Below are positions 51,730-60,645 of a stretch of 64,000 nucleotides of DNA, in pieces. The stretch comes from Choricystis sp. odSpoLacu1 (lineage: Eukaryota; Chlorophyta; Trebouxiophyceae). The stretch is from assembly GCA_958009055.1 (NCBI GenBank), contig OY253650.1, forward strand, positions 434,001 to 498,000, read 5' to 3'. The notes below the pieces were generated by a model. It ran no database searches and was not told the origin of the DNA. It saw nothing but the letters and a program-made list of their open reading frames with translations. The translations under genes and the position numbers were made by a program. Within the stretch, counting starts at the first letter, position 1. Each line of letters starts with the position of its first letter.

Positions 51730-53443
51730 TCACTCCTTCTTCACCGCCGAGAAAAACTTTTTGATCGACCCTTGCCCCGCCGCGGGCGCGGCGACCGGCG
51801 CCGCGCGCTTGGCCGCCGTCGACGTCGACCCGCCCCCGCTCGCCACCAGGCGCCAACACTTGGCCACCGAGGACGACACCCTCTCCTCCACCATGGTGGC
51901 CGCATCCACCCACTTTGTCTCTGGGATGCCTTTGCCTGGGGCTGCCGCGCGCTCCTGCGGCAGGCTGGCCCCGGGTGCCAGCGCCACGCGGGCGTGCTCC
52001 ACGGCCAGCGTCATGCGGATGTGGGAGAATATGTGGACAATGTCGCCCACGGGGGCGCGGCGCAGCAGGCGGGCAGGGGCGTCGGAGCCGTCTTCTGTTT
52101 TGACAGTCGTCGCCTCACCACGCGCCGGCAGCGGCCACCCCAGCAGCCGGGCGACGTGGGCGTCCAAGGCGGTCCGTCGAGCGGCTTCGTCAGCGCCTTC
52201 ACGCACAGGCACCGACGGAAACTCCCACAAGCCCGCCAGGAGGCCTCCCTCCGGCCTGCGCTGCAGCAGCACGCGGCCCCCCCACCTCCACCACGCACAC
52301 GTCCACGCTCTCCTCCCTCTTGGCGGCTTTGGCGACGGGGGTGGGATAGTCGGTGACCGCGCCGTGGCCGGCCAGGGCGCGCGTCCGGGCGGTGCACACT
52401 GACGCGACGGGGCACGAGGAACAGCGCGGTGCGACCGCGCCGCCCGTGCAGACAGTGGCCCCCAGTTCCATGACCGCCTGGTTGAAGTCTCCCGGGCGGG
52501 CGTCATCCACCAGGGCCGCCGCCAGGGCGGCGTGCGTCTTGACGGCGGCGGTGGATTTCGGGTCGCCAGAGAGGGCACGGAGACGGGAGAGGACGCGGAC
52601 CACGTTGCCATCGACGACGGCGGCGCGCGTCCCCGCCCCAATGGACGCGACGGCGGCCGCGGTGTAGGGGCCGACACCCGGGATCTTGGACAGGGAGGCG
52701 ACGTCGGTGGGGAAGGCGCCCCCCAGGTCGCGCGACACGTATTGTGCGCCCTTGAGCAAAAACGCGGCGCGCCGGTAGTAGCCCAGCCCCGCCCACGCGC
52801 CCCGCACATCGTCCTCTGAGGCGGCGGCCAGGGCGTCGACAGAGGGCCAGCGCTCCATCCACGTGGTCCAGTACTGGCGCACGCGGTCGAGCTGCGTCTG
52901 CTGCGCCATGATCTCGCACACCCAGACGCCTGAGTGTGGGTGGGGTGGGGGTGGGGGTGGTCAATCTTGGCAGGATGCTGCAGTTGCAGGACACTCACAG
53001 TCACCCGACATCCTCCACTCCACTCACCATACATGAACGTTTGCAGCGGCGCGTCGAGCGGCGCGCCGCCCGACGCCGCGGCCTCGCCCCGCTTGGAGTG
53101 CGGGTTGCGGCGCCACGGCAGGACGCGGTGGTGATCGTCGTACCAGGACAGCAGGGCGGCGCGGATCTGGGTGTGGGGTGGGTGGGTGGTGGGGGGGGGG
53201 GGTGCGTGGGTCGGAACGCGAAACGAAATCAAATGGTCGGGGGTGCGCGCGCGCTGGGGCGCCGCGTCTCACAAACCATTTCATTCTCCCTCTCACACCG
53301 CACACACGGACCTTCTGAATCTCGCCCTCCTCAAACGCGACATCGTCAAACGTGGCTGCGGGGGGCACCGGCTTGGCGGGAGCGGCGTCGGTGGGTGGGT
53401 CGGCGGGGGCCCGCATCTCGGCGGCGGCTGGGCAGGCCGACAT
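51730..53443 (-). CDS. MUTYH: Adenine DNA glycosylase MutY/MUTYH with a one-base frame break
   Basis: Exons 53312-53443, 53028-53166 and 51730-52929, about 489 residues. MutY removes A mispaired with 8-oxoguanine. Visible are the entry helix VLPWRRNPH, VWVCEIMAQQTQLDRV (catalytic Glu), the helix-hairpin-helix KIPGVGPYTAAAVASIGAG, catalytic Asp in AAVVDGNVVRVLSRL, the Fe-S cysteines CTGGAVAPRCSSCPVASVC, a NUDIX-like C-terminal domain (LLAGLWEFPSVPV, IVHIFSHIRM) and a final PIP box QGSIKKFF for PCNA binding. Between VCVVEVGG and RVLLQRRPEGG the frame shifts at a run of seven C on the plus strand (52277-52283); six would restore it. The first Fe-S spacing is eight residues rather than the usual six. 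Confidence 0.93.
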
Positions 53444-53461
53444 GCGGGGAGGGGGAGGAGG

Positions 53462-53484
53462 GCGTGAGAGTGCTGCTCTCACGC
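53462..53484. repeat. 9-bp inverted repeat with 5-nt loop
   Basis: GCGTGAGAG and CTCTCACGC separated by TGCTG, 19 bp upstream of the MutY ATG in the 282-bp divergent region shared with the CDPK gene. Confidence 0.8.
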
Positions 53485-53590
53485 AGGGTTGCACCAGGTG
53501 GAGCAGCTTGAATTGCTTTTGTTGGAGAGCGAGAGGCGGTGTTCATTTCGCAAGCGTCGTGTCGGTCGTGTCTGAAGAGCAGACAACAGG

Positions 53591-53708
53591 TTACTCTCTG
53601 CGTTTCTTTTTCAGAGAAAACACGCGACTTCCACCCGCCTTCCTCTCCGTTACTCTCTGCGTTTCTTTTTCAGAGAAAACACGCGACTTCCACCCGCCTT
53701 CCTCTCCG
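53591..53708. repeat. 59-bp perfect tandem duplication in the CDPK leader
   Basis: Two identical head-to-tail copies of a 59-bp unit end 17 bp before the CDPK ATG. Each unit contains TTACTCTCTGCGTTTCTTTT followed by TCAG, a polypyrimidine tract plus AG that resembles a splice acceptor. Confidence 0.93.
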
Positions 53709-53725
53709 CGCCTCTCTCGCACACC

Positions 53726-56179
53726 ATGCCCGTCGTAGTCCAAGCCGCCTCCAAAACCGACGGCCCCCTGGAGCGCGCCAAGCTGGCGGTCGCGCGCCTG
53801 TTGCGGCGCGGCGGCGTGCAGCGCGCCGCGCCGTGCGACGAGCGCACGCGCGGCGCGTCCCGCCTGGCCCGCCTGTCAGCCACCGCGGCGACCGACCAGG
53901 CGTCTGACGCGGCGGCGGCGCTGCCCGCGGCGCCCGTGGCGGCCGCGCCGGTCGCCAATGGCGCCGTCACGTTTCCTCGCGGCGGCGCGCAGACGCCGCC
54001 CACCGCCCCCTCCCCTTTCGACCTCGGCTTCCCGCGCAACCTGGCCGACAAGTATGACCTGGGCGACGTGCTGGGGTCGGGCGGCAGCGGGGTGGTGCGG
54101 GTGGCCACGGACAAGTGCACGGGAAAGCGGTACGCGTGCAAAACAATTCCCAAGGTATGTGGGGAGGGGGAGGGGGGGGGTGGGGCAAGCACACGGTGCC
54201 TGTGGCACCGCGGAATGTGGGCTGTCGAGGCGGGGTGGTGGGGCGAGAGAGGCGGGGAGAGGCGCGTGGGGCGGCGGAGACGCACGCGCGCGCACGGCTG
54301 GGCGCGACGCGGAAGCACCCACCGGCGCCCACTCACACCCCCGCCCCCCACGCCCCGTCCGTCGCGCCACACGGCGAGCGCACGCACGTGCCGTCGCGTG
54401 CGGCGCGGTCCGATGCCGGGACGCGACGGCACGGGTGCGGGGGGAGTCTCGGAAGCTCTTGACCTTCCGATGCCACGCGGGCGCGGGGACGACCACGGGC
54501 GCGGGAACCCCGCCCGAAAAACCACCTACCCGTGCCGCCAACCCGAAAAACCACCAACCCCGCCCGCCCGCTCGCCCGCGTCCATCCACCCCCTCCCACG
54601 CACGCACACACACACACTCACGCCTCCCCCTCTTTACCTCCCACCCACACCACCCCTCATCCAGATCCCGCGCGACGCGTCCGACGCCAAGCGCGCGGGC
54701 CACGCCGACGCGCTGCGCCGTGAAGTCGACGCCCTGCGCCGCCTGCGGGGCGGCCTCAACGTGGCCTGCCTGGAGGATGCGTACGAGGACGACGCCAGCG
54801 TCCACATCGTCATGGAGCTGTGCACGGGGGGGGAGCTGTGGCACGCGGTGGGCGCGCGCCACTACAGCGAGCGCACCGCCGCCTCCTACTTGCGCGCCGT
54901 CCTGCGCACCCTGGCCCAGTGCCACGATGCCGGCATCCTGCACCGCGACGTCAAGCCCGGCAACTTCATGCTGCTGAGTGGCGACGAGAGGGCGCCGCTC
55001 AAGGCAGTCGACTTTGGCCTCGCCGCCTTCTACGACCCGGCCGCCCTCCCCCGCACCGACCTCGGCCTGGAAGGCACCCCCTGGTACATGGCCCCCGAAA
55101 CCTTAGCCTCCCGCGTCGGCCCCGAGGCCGACGTGTGGGCGGCGGGCGTCATGGCGGCCCAGTTGTTGACGGGGCGGTTTCCGTTTGACGACAAGCGGTC
55201 GCCGAGTTCGCCCTCCCTGTCCCGCGTCTGGCGCTCCATCCTCAACGACAAGCTGGACACGTCCTCCAAACACTGGGACGGTGTGTCTGACGACGCCAAA
55301 GACTTTGTCGCGTGGTTATTGAACCGCGACGTCTCTGCCCGCCCGACCGCCGCGCAAGCCCTCTCCCACCCCTGGCTGCGGGGCGCGTCCTCCGAACGGT
55401 CCACTGGGCGCCAGCTGCCCCTGGGCGTCGTGTCCCGGGTGCAGAGGTATGCGGCGGCGTCCGCCTTCAAGCGCACCGTGCTGGAGCACATCGCTGCTGA
55501 ACTGGTCGCCGCCGCGGCCGCCACCCCGCCCCTTACCTCGTGCGAACTCTCAGCTCGCGGCGCCCCCGTCGTCACGTCCCCGTCCCACGGCGCCCTGGCC
55601 TGGCTGTTTGAGGAGCTGGGCTTTGGAGACAGGGACGCCATTTCGCGCGACGAACTCTTGTCCGGCCTCGACCGCCTCGGCTACCGCCTCCCCCCGGGCG
55701 AAGGCGACCGCCTGCTCGAGTCCCTGGGCGACACCGCCCGCGTCACGCGGGCCGCCCTGGCCGCGTCTCAACTGGACTGGGGCGCCCTGCAGGCGCGCAC
55801 CGGGCGCGACGGGTGGCTCGCGCTCGCGCGCGCTGCCTTCGACTCCCTGGACACCGACGCCGACGGCGTGCTGCGCCGGGACGACATCATCGCCTGCCTG
55901 CGCGCCAAGCTGCCGGCTGCGGAGGTGGAGTTTGCCGTCGCACGCGCCCTGGCCGAGGCCTGCAAGCGCGACGACTCCATCCGCGACGGCCTCTCCTTCC
56001 CCCAGTTCCTGCGCATGCTGGACGCCGACCGCGACCGCGACGCGGGCGCCCTGGACATGTATGAAGACCGGCTGTCCAGTGGGCGGGGGCGCGAGTGCGC
56101 CAAGAGCGCACTGGATCGGGCGCGGTCGACGGCGCGGTCGGCGGCGCCCGGGTTGCCGGCCGTGGTGGAGACGACTTGA
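53726..56179 (+). CDS. Calcium-dependent protein kinase-like (CDPK) with mostly degenerate EF-hands
   Basis: Exons 53726-54154 and 54665-56179 give 647 residues. A Pro/Ala-rich N-terminal region without Gly2 (so not N-myristoylated) precedes a Ser/Thr kinase: Gly loop GSGGSGVV, Lys in YACKTI, HRDVKPGNFML, DFGLAAF, GTPWYMAPE and DVWAAGVMAAQLLTGRFPFD. An autoinhibitory-like helix (RVQRYAAASAFKRTVLEHIA) leads to a calmodulin-like region. Only one EF-hand loop is canonical (DTDADGVLRRDD, about residues 539-550); the other three lack key acidic ligands. KPGN replaces the usual KPEN of CDPKs. The 510-nt intron splits the kinase N-lobe and is open throughout in frame. Confidence 0.9.
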   Translation: MPVVVQAASKTDGPLERAKLAVARLLRRGGVQRAAPCDERTRGASRLARLSATAATDQASDAAAALPAAPVAAAPVANGAVTFPRGGAQTPPTAPSPFDLGFPRNLADKYDLGDVLGSGGSGVVRVATDKCTGKRYACKTIPKVCGEGEGGGGASTRCLWHRGMWAVEAGWWGERGGERRVGRRRRTRAHGWARRGSTHRRPLTPPPPTPRPSRHTASARTCRRVRRGPMPGRDGTGAGGVSEALDLPMPRGRGDDHGRGNPARKTTYPCRQPEKPPTPPARSPASIHPLPRTHTHTLTPPPLYLPPTPPLIQIPRDASDAKRAGHADALRREVDALRRLRGGLNVACLEDAYEDDASVHIVMELCTGGELWHAVGARHYSERTAASYLRAVLRTLAQCHDAGILHRDVKPGNFMLLSGDERAPLKAVDFGLAAFYDPAALPRTDLGLEGTPWYMAPETLASRVGPEADVWAAGVMAAQLLTGRFPFDDKRSPSSPSLSRVWRSILNDKLDTSSKHWDGVSDDAKDFVAWLLNRDVSARPTAAQALSHPWLRGASSERSTGRQLPLGVVSRVQRYAAASAFKRTVLEHIAAELVAAAAATPPLTSCELSARGAPVVTSPSHGALAWLFEELGFGDRDAISRDELLSGLDRLGYRLPPGEGDRLLESLGDTARVTRAALAASQLDWGALQARTGRDGWLALARAAFDSLDTDADGVLRRDDIIACLRAKLPAAEVEFAVARALAEACKRDDSIRDGLSFPQFLRMLDADRDRDAGALDMYEDRLSSGRGRECAKSALDRARSTARSAAPGLPAVVETT

Positions 56180-56403
56180 CTTTTGCCTTCATTTTTGACA
56201 CACACACTTTTCGTATTTGGGGCGGCTGTCCGACCACACAGTATTTTGATTGCTTGACTGTGGGGAAGATGCTCCTTCATCCATCAAACAACACGAAGCG
56301 GAGACAAACGAGAGAGCTGTGTAAACGTTTTTTTTTTTGCTTGCATTTTTTCTTCACATCCTTTTTGGGGGCATTGCGTCGCGATTTCCCCCCCCACAGT
56401 GTC

Positions 56404-57080
56404 ATGGACGACGCGTTCGCCGAGGCGGACGCCCACATGCGGGCCGCTCAGTTGCGCCTAGAGGCCGCCGCTGCAGCGGCGGCGGCCCACGACACGCCGT
56501 GGGACGGTGAGGAGAGAGGAGAGGACTGGGTTGGGTTTTGCACCCAACCAACCCTCACACAACTCACGCCCACTTTCCCTCCCACTCATCAGGCTACTGC
56601 GGCTTGATGCAAGCGTGCGACGAGGCCGGCTTCACCGATGGACCGCCGCCCTCCAGCGGCACCGCGCCCCTCGGCTCTGTCGTGCCTCTCGACGCCGACG
56701 TGCGGGCCGCGGTCACGGCCGCCCTGCGGCGAGCCTACGCTCCCACTGCAGCCATGGCGGGTGTAGCTGCTGGTGATAGCACCGCTGACGCTGCAGACGC
56801 AGCGACCTCAGACACAGCCGCTGCCGACGCACCTCACCCACCACCCTCCTCCACCTCTGCCGCCGCCGCTGCGTCGGCAGCCGATTTCGAGGCCGCCGCA
56901 CGCGCTGTGTCGACCGGCGACCTGGACGGCGCGGCGTCCCTGCTGCGAAGGGCGGCGGCGGCGTGCCCACCGACGCGCATGCGCGCAGCCGCGCGGATCG
57001 CGCGCTATCTGGCGGCGGTGGAGGACAGGATACAGAGGAGAGAGAGAGAAAGAGCGGCAGATGACGTAGACAATGCTTAG
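56404..57080 (+). CDS. Small hypothetical protein
   Basis: Exons 56404-56506 and 56593-57080 (GTGAGG...ATCAG) give 196 residues. The first 30 residues form an amphipathic helix (DAHMRAAQLRLEAAAAAAAA). YCGLMQACDEAGFTDGPPPS follows the splice. A Ser/Ala/Asp-rich linker leads to a C-terminal helical pair, FEAAARAVSTGDLDGAASLL and TRMRAAARIARYLAAVEDRI, somewhat like a TPR or MIT unit. No family is recognised. It is convergent with the JMJD4-like gene, the two stops being 40 bp apart. Confidence 0.55.
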
Positions 57081-57119
57081 CCATGTAGTGTGTGATTTTT
57101 CATTTCAGTTTTAACTATT

Positions 57120-58601
57120 CTATTCTTCTCTGCTCGCGACGCCCAGCGCGGCGCACCCGCGCGCCGCTGCGTCCCGCGCCGCCTTGCCCACCGCCCGCAG
57201 CTCGCCCGCGTGCAGCGCGGCTGCGTGGCAGCCGTGCTGGTTGGCTGTGTGGCAGCCACCCAGCCTAGCGTACGACTCCAGCTGGGCCAACGCGTCGGGC
57301 GCGGCTACTACTCCTGCCACCGCGGCCGGGAGCGGGCGGCCGCCGGCCGCCAACGCTGCCTCGACCGCGCCCGCGTCCCGGCTTGCCGCAGCAACCACAA
57401 CACGCGCAAAGCCATCCACTCCCACTCCATCTGCGGACACCAGCGAGGAGCCATCGAGCTGGCGCGCGGGAGCAGGCGGGCGGGGGACTGAGCCGCCACC
57501 GCCAGCTGCAACAGCGTCCGCGTCTGCGTGCTCCGTCAGCACGGCGGCCACCGCGGTCGCGGCAGACGCGGCATCGATGAAGTTGATGTTGAGCGAGATG
57601 GACGGGGTGATGTTTTCCACAGAGTGCCACCACCCGCACGGCACACAAACGACGTCTCCCGGCCCCTGGTCCACCGCCACTGCACGCACAGTGGCCAGCC
57701 ACGGGTACATGATGTCCGCATCACCCTCATCCCTGCCATCCAGCCACTTGGCGGTGTGGCGTCCAAATCGATCGTACAGCTTCGGCGCGTCGGCGGGGGC
57801 CACAAACGTCCACCGTTTGCAGCCTGCCGCGTTGGCGGACACCGCGTGCGATCCATACACATCACAGTGCAGCGGTGTGCAGGCGGCTGCAGGGCCGGCG
57901 TAAACAAAACGATAGGAGGGAGGGCGCGGCACGCTCGTGTCGCCGCGTCCCACCGTCTCAGCAGCGTGCGACAACCAGTCGCCCCCCGGCCCTGGGCGGG
58001 CGGCCGCCGGCACGGCGTCGCTCAGAAACCCAGGGGGCGATGTCTGGTCAAACTGGACGTCTTTGAGGTAGAGATTGCGGGTGTGATTGCTTGCGTCGTC
58101 AGCCTCCATTGCTTCTGCAAACGCGGGCACCGACGCCGGCACGCGCACGTCGGTGCGGCTGCTACAATCTGTGATTCGCCCTTCCTGTCCTGGGAACGAG
58201 GCGCCAAACGCGCGCCAGTGCGGAGCGCCAGCGGGTGTGCTCCACGCCGCAGCGACGCGTGTCGTGGCTGCGCCGCCGCGCACGACGGACGGCACGCCCG
58301 CCACCAGGGCGCGGGTCACGGCAGCGTCAACTTCAGCATAATCAGATCCATCGATCTCCAGCACTGAGGGTGGAGGTACGGCGGCGAACGCGGCGTCCAG
58401 GGTGGCACCAACCGCCGCGGCCAGCGCGTCGGCGCGGCCGTCGAAGAGCGGTGCCGCGAGGCCGGCGGGGCCGCCGCCACCCGCTTCCCACGCGGCCGCC
58501 ACCAGGCGGGCTAGGCCCAGAGCATGGTATGCTTGCGCTGCTGCCGCAGGAGGAGGCGGCGGGCGAGAATGGAGCCAGTTTAACCAGGGGTCGTCAAGCA
58601 T
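57120..58601 (-). CDS. JmjC-domain 2-oxoglutarate oxygenase, JMJD4-like
   Basis: A single exon of 493 residues from the ATG at 58601. The cupin core has RNLYLKDVQFDQ, FVYAGPAAACTPLHCDVYGS with Fe ligands His245 and Asp247, SANAAGCKRWTFVAP, and DVVCVPCGWWHSVENITPSI with third ligand His326, followed by SLNINFID. LYLKD before the core and the order of blocks fit JMJD4, which hydroxylates a lysine of translation terminator eRF1 in animals. Related JMJD7-type or protein hydroxylases remain possible. The C-terminal 130 residues are a separate Ala-rich helical part. The start is 134 bp from the divergent DUF4079 gene. Confidence 0.85.
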   Translation of the reverse strand: MLDDPWLNWLHSRPPPPPAAAAQAYHALGLARLVAAAWEAGGGGPAGLAAPLFDGRADALAAAVGATLDAAFAAVPPPSVLEIDGSDYAEVDAAVTRALVAGVPSVVRGGAATTRVAAAWSTPAGAPHWRAFGASFPGQEGRITDCSSRTDVRVPASVPAFAEAMEADDASNHTRNLYLKDVQFDQTSPPGFLSDAVPAAARPGPGGDWLSHAAETVGRGDTSVPRPPSYRFVYAGPAAACTPLHCDVYGSHAVSANAAGCKRWTFVAPADAPKLYDRFGRHTAKWLDGRDEGDADIMYPWLATVRAVAVDQGPGDVVCVPCGWWHSVENITPSISLNINFIDAASAATAVAAVLTEHADADAVAAGGGGSVPRPPAPARQLDGSSLVSADGVGVDGFARVVVAAASRDAGAVEAALAAGGRPLPAAVAGVVAAPDALAQLESYARLGGCHTANQHGCHAAALHAGELRAVGKAARDAAARGCAALGVASREE

Positions 58602-58735
58602 CCCGAAAAACTTGGAGCGGCCACACGACTGCGAAAAAAAAAAAAACTCCTTTTTCACACAACGAACGCCCGCTCTCTCCCTCTATAGCCCACGCCCAAC
58701 GCACGCACCCGTCCCCAGACCCTCCCAAGTCTACA

Positions 58736-59554
58736 ATGCGCGCCACCGCCTTCAAACCGGTGGCCCTGGCCCGCCCCACTGCGCGCCGCGCCGCACCCGT
58801 GTGTGTGCCCGCGGTCGGCGCCGTCACCAAGCTGTCTGCGTCGGTGGCGCCTGGTGAGTTTTGTTTTGGGGTGTGTGTGACGCATTTGTGCGCGTGTGCG
58901 CGTGTGTGGTGGAGCGAAGACGTGCTGGATCAAGGCGCGGGCCGCGGGGAGGGCACAATGGCCGTTGGATCGGACGGTTTCGCTTTCTCGACACGCCCCC
59001 GGCCAACAACCCTCCCCGCCACACAACACCCAGCCCTCATCCTGGCCACCATCGCCGACCCCCCCGCCCGCGGCATCGCCCGCGCCGTGTACGACGCGGT
59101 GGCGCCCTCTGCCGCCTTCTTTGACACGCTGGGCCTGCCCGCCCCGCTAATCCACTGGGGCCACCCCGGCAACATGGCTGTTGTCTTGTTTGCCATGGGG
59201 TTTTATGGCTGCGCTAAACTTGGCGCCGACATCCGGTTATCGGATGACGCCACCGCCGTCGCCACAGCCAAGGACCTGCACCCAAAGCTTGCTATCGGTA
59301 TGGGCGTCTTCTTCGCACTGGGCGCGGTCGGCGGCCTCATGTCCCTCACCATGCAGGGCAAGCCCCTGCTGTCGTCGCCTCACGCGACGACCGGGCTGAT
59401 CGGCCTGGCCCTGCTCGCCCTGCAAGGCATGCTGTCCGCGTTCTTTGAGGATGGCCAAGGTGCGCGCGACGCGCACGCCTACCTGGGGTTCACCCTGCTC
59501 GCCCTGTTCTCGGTGCACATGGTGCTGGGCATCCAGCTGGGGCTGTCGATTTGA
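58736..59554 (+). CDS. DUF4079-type chloroplast membrane protein
   Basis: Exons 58736-58853 and 59034-59554 give 212 residues. Residues 1-38 (MRATAFKPVALARPTARRAA onward) are a typical transit peptide. The mature part has four hydrophobic helices with conserved His: IHWGHPGNMAVVLFAMGFYG, LHPKLAIGMGVFFALGAVGG, SPHATTGLIGLALLALQGML, and ARDAHAYLGFTLLALFSVHM. Paired His in a four-helix membrane bundle recall cytochrome b561-like folds, and DUF4079 proteins occur in cyanobacteria and plastids, so heme binding is plausible but unproven. The 180-nt intron is stop-free in frame. Confidence 0.8.
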   Translation: MRATAFKPVALARPTARRAAPVCVPAVGAVTKLSASVAPGEFCFGVCVTHLCACARVWWSEDVLDQGAGRGEGTMAVGSDGFAFSTRPRPTTLPATQHPALILATIADPPARGIARAVYDAVAPSAAFFDTLGLPAPLIHWGHPGNMAVVLFAMGFYGCAKLGADIRLSDDATAVATAKDLHPKLAIGMGVFFALGAVGGLMSLTMQGKPLLSSPHATTGLIGLALLALQGMLSAFFEDGQGARDAHAYLGFTLLALFSVHMVLGIQLGLSI

Positions 59555-59867
59555 TGGTGTGGTGTGTGGGAGGGGAGAGAAGGAAGAACAAAGACGGGCG
59601 CACGTGTTTTTGGCGTGGCGTGCCGTGATGGTGTGTGTGTGCAAACGCGCGCGCTGCATCCAATTATTTTCATCAAACCGCTGCGTCAGCAAGCAGGCAA
59701 TCGCGACATGTTTTGAGCGTGCAGGAGACAGGAAGGCCAAGGATGATGACGCGGGAGAAAGAGAGAAGCAACGCGACATAACAACAAAAACGAAACACCG
59801 CCGCGAAAATCCTAACGCAATGAGAAAAAGAAAAACTGAAGACTCACAACACATATCACAGCCTTCA
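59555..59867. other. Convergent intergenic spacer
   Basis: 313 bp between the stops of the DUF4079 gene (+) and SDH4 (-). It must contain both 3' ends. No gene was seen. Confidence 0.5.
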
Positions 59868-60506
59868 TCACTTCTTCTCCTTGGGCGGGGGCGCCTCCCG
59901 CGCCCACAACGCTTTGACGGTGGCCGTGATCCCAGGGCCCGCCCCATTCAACTTGACCATGCCCGCCGCCGCCAGCAGCGTGCCTCCCAACACCCCCCAC
60001 CTCGCCACCCCGGCCACCGCTTTGGGTACGTAGTCGGTGACGACGTAGTTCATGGCGATGTGGCCGTGAACGGGGAGGGCGGCGTTGAGCCCCACGTCGA
60101 CGACGCGGCCAAGGCCGTCGCCCTGCTGCTGAAAGGCGGCCAGGGGGACGAGGCCGGCCAGGGCGAGGGCGGACTGGTGGTAGAGCTTCTTGACGGCGCC
60201 GTTGGCGGTGTCGGCTGGGGTGGGGGAGGGGAGCGAGAGGTCAGTCGGGGCGTTTTTTACTGCTTTGCGCTTTTGTCTTGGGTCCCGCTTCTTCTGCACG
60301 CGCACGCAGGTTCCGTTGTCTACGCACGAGTCGCGGTGGGGCAGGCGGGCGTGGGCGTGGGCGCGTGGCGCCTCCCCCATTCCCGCGGCGAGAGGGGATG
60401 GCTGCCTCCCCCGCGAGCGACCGCGCGGCGTGTCGCCCTCGCCGGCCCCCTCCCTCTCTCCCACACACACACACGCACCGTTGAGCACGCGCGACAGGGA
60501 GCTCAT
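59868..60506 (-). CDS. SDH4: Succinate dehydrogenase membrane anchor subunit SDH4 (CybS)
   Basis: Exons 60479-60506 and 59868-60214 join in phase to give 124 residues. Exon 1 encodes MSSLSRVLNG. The core has YHQSALALAGLVPLAAF, then ALPVHGHIAMNYVVTDYVPK, matching the CybS heme-ligand His and the VVTDYV quinone-site Asp-Tyr, and a third helix WGVLGGTLLAAAGMV. The C-terminus is basic. It anchors complex II in the inner mitochondrial membrane with SDH3. The N-terminal presequence is very short for a mitochondrial import signal. The start is 139 bp from SDH3 on the opposite strand. Confidence 0.9.
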   Translation of the reverse strand: MSSLSRVLNGACVCVGEREGAGEGDTPRGRSRGRQPSPLAAGMGEAPRAHAHARLPHRDSCVDNGTCVRVQKKRDPRQKRKAVKNAPTDLSLPSPTPADTANGAVKKLYHQSALALAGLVPLAAFQQQGDGLGRVVDVGLNAALPVHGHIAMNYVVTDYVPKAVAGVARWGVLGGTLLAAAGMVKLNGAGPGITATVKALWAREAPPPKEKK

Positions 60507-60645
60507 GGTGACTGAAGGCTGTGTGGTGGACGCGACGAAGAGAGGCCACCCTCTACGAGGGAAGAAAAAGAAAATCAGAGAGTCACTTCAGTCGTCGCGA
60601 CGCGCTTTTTTCACTCGTCCCTCTCCGCGCCCCCCTTTCCACACC

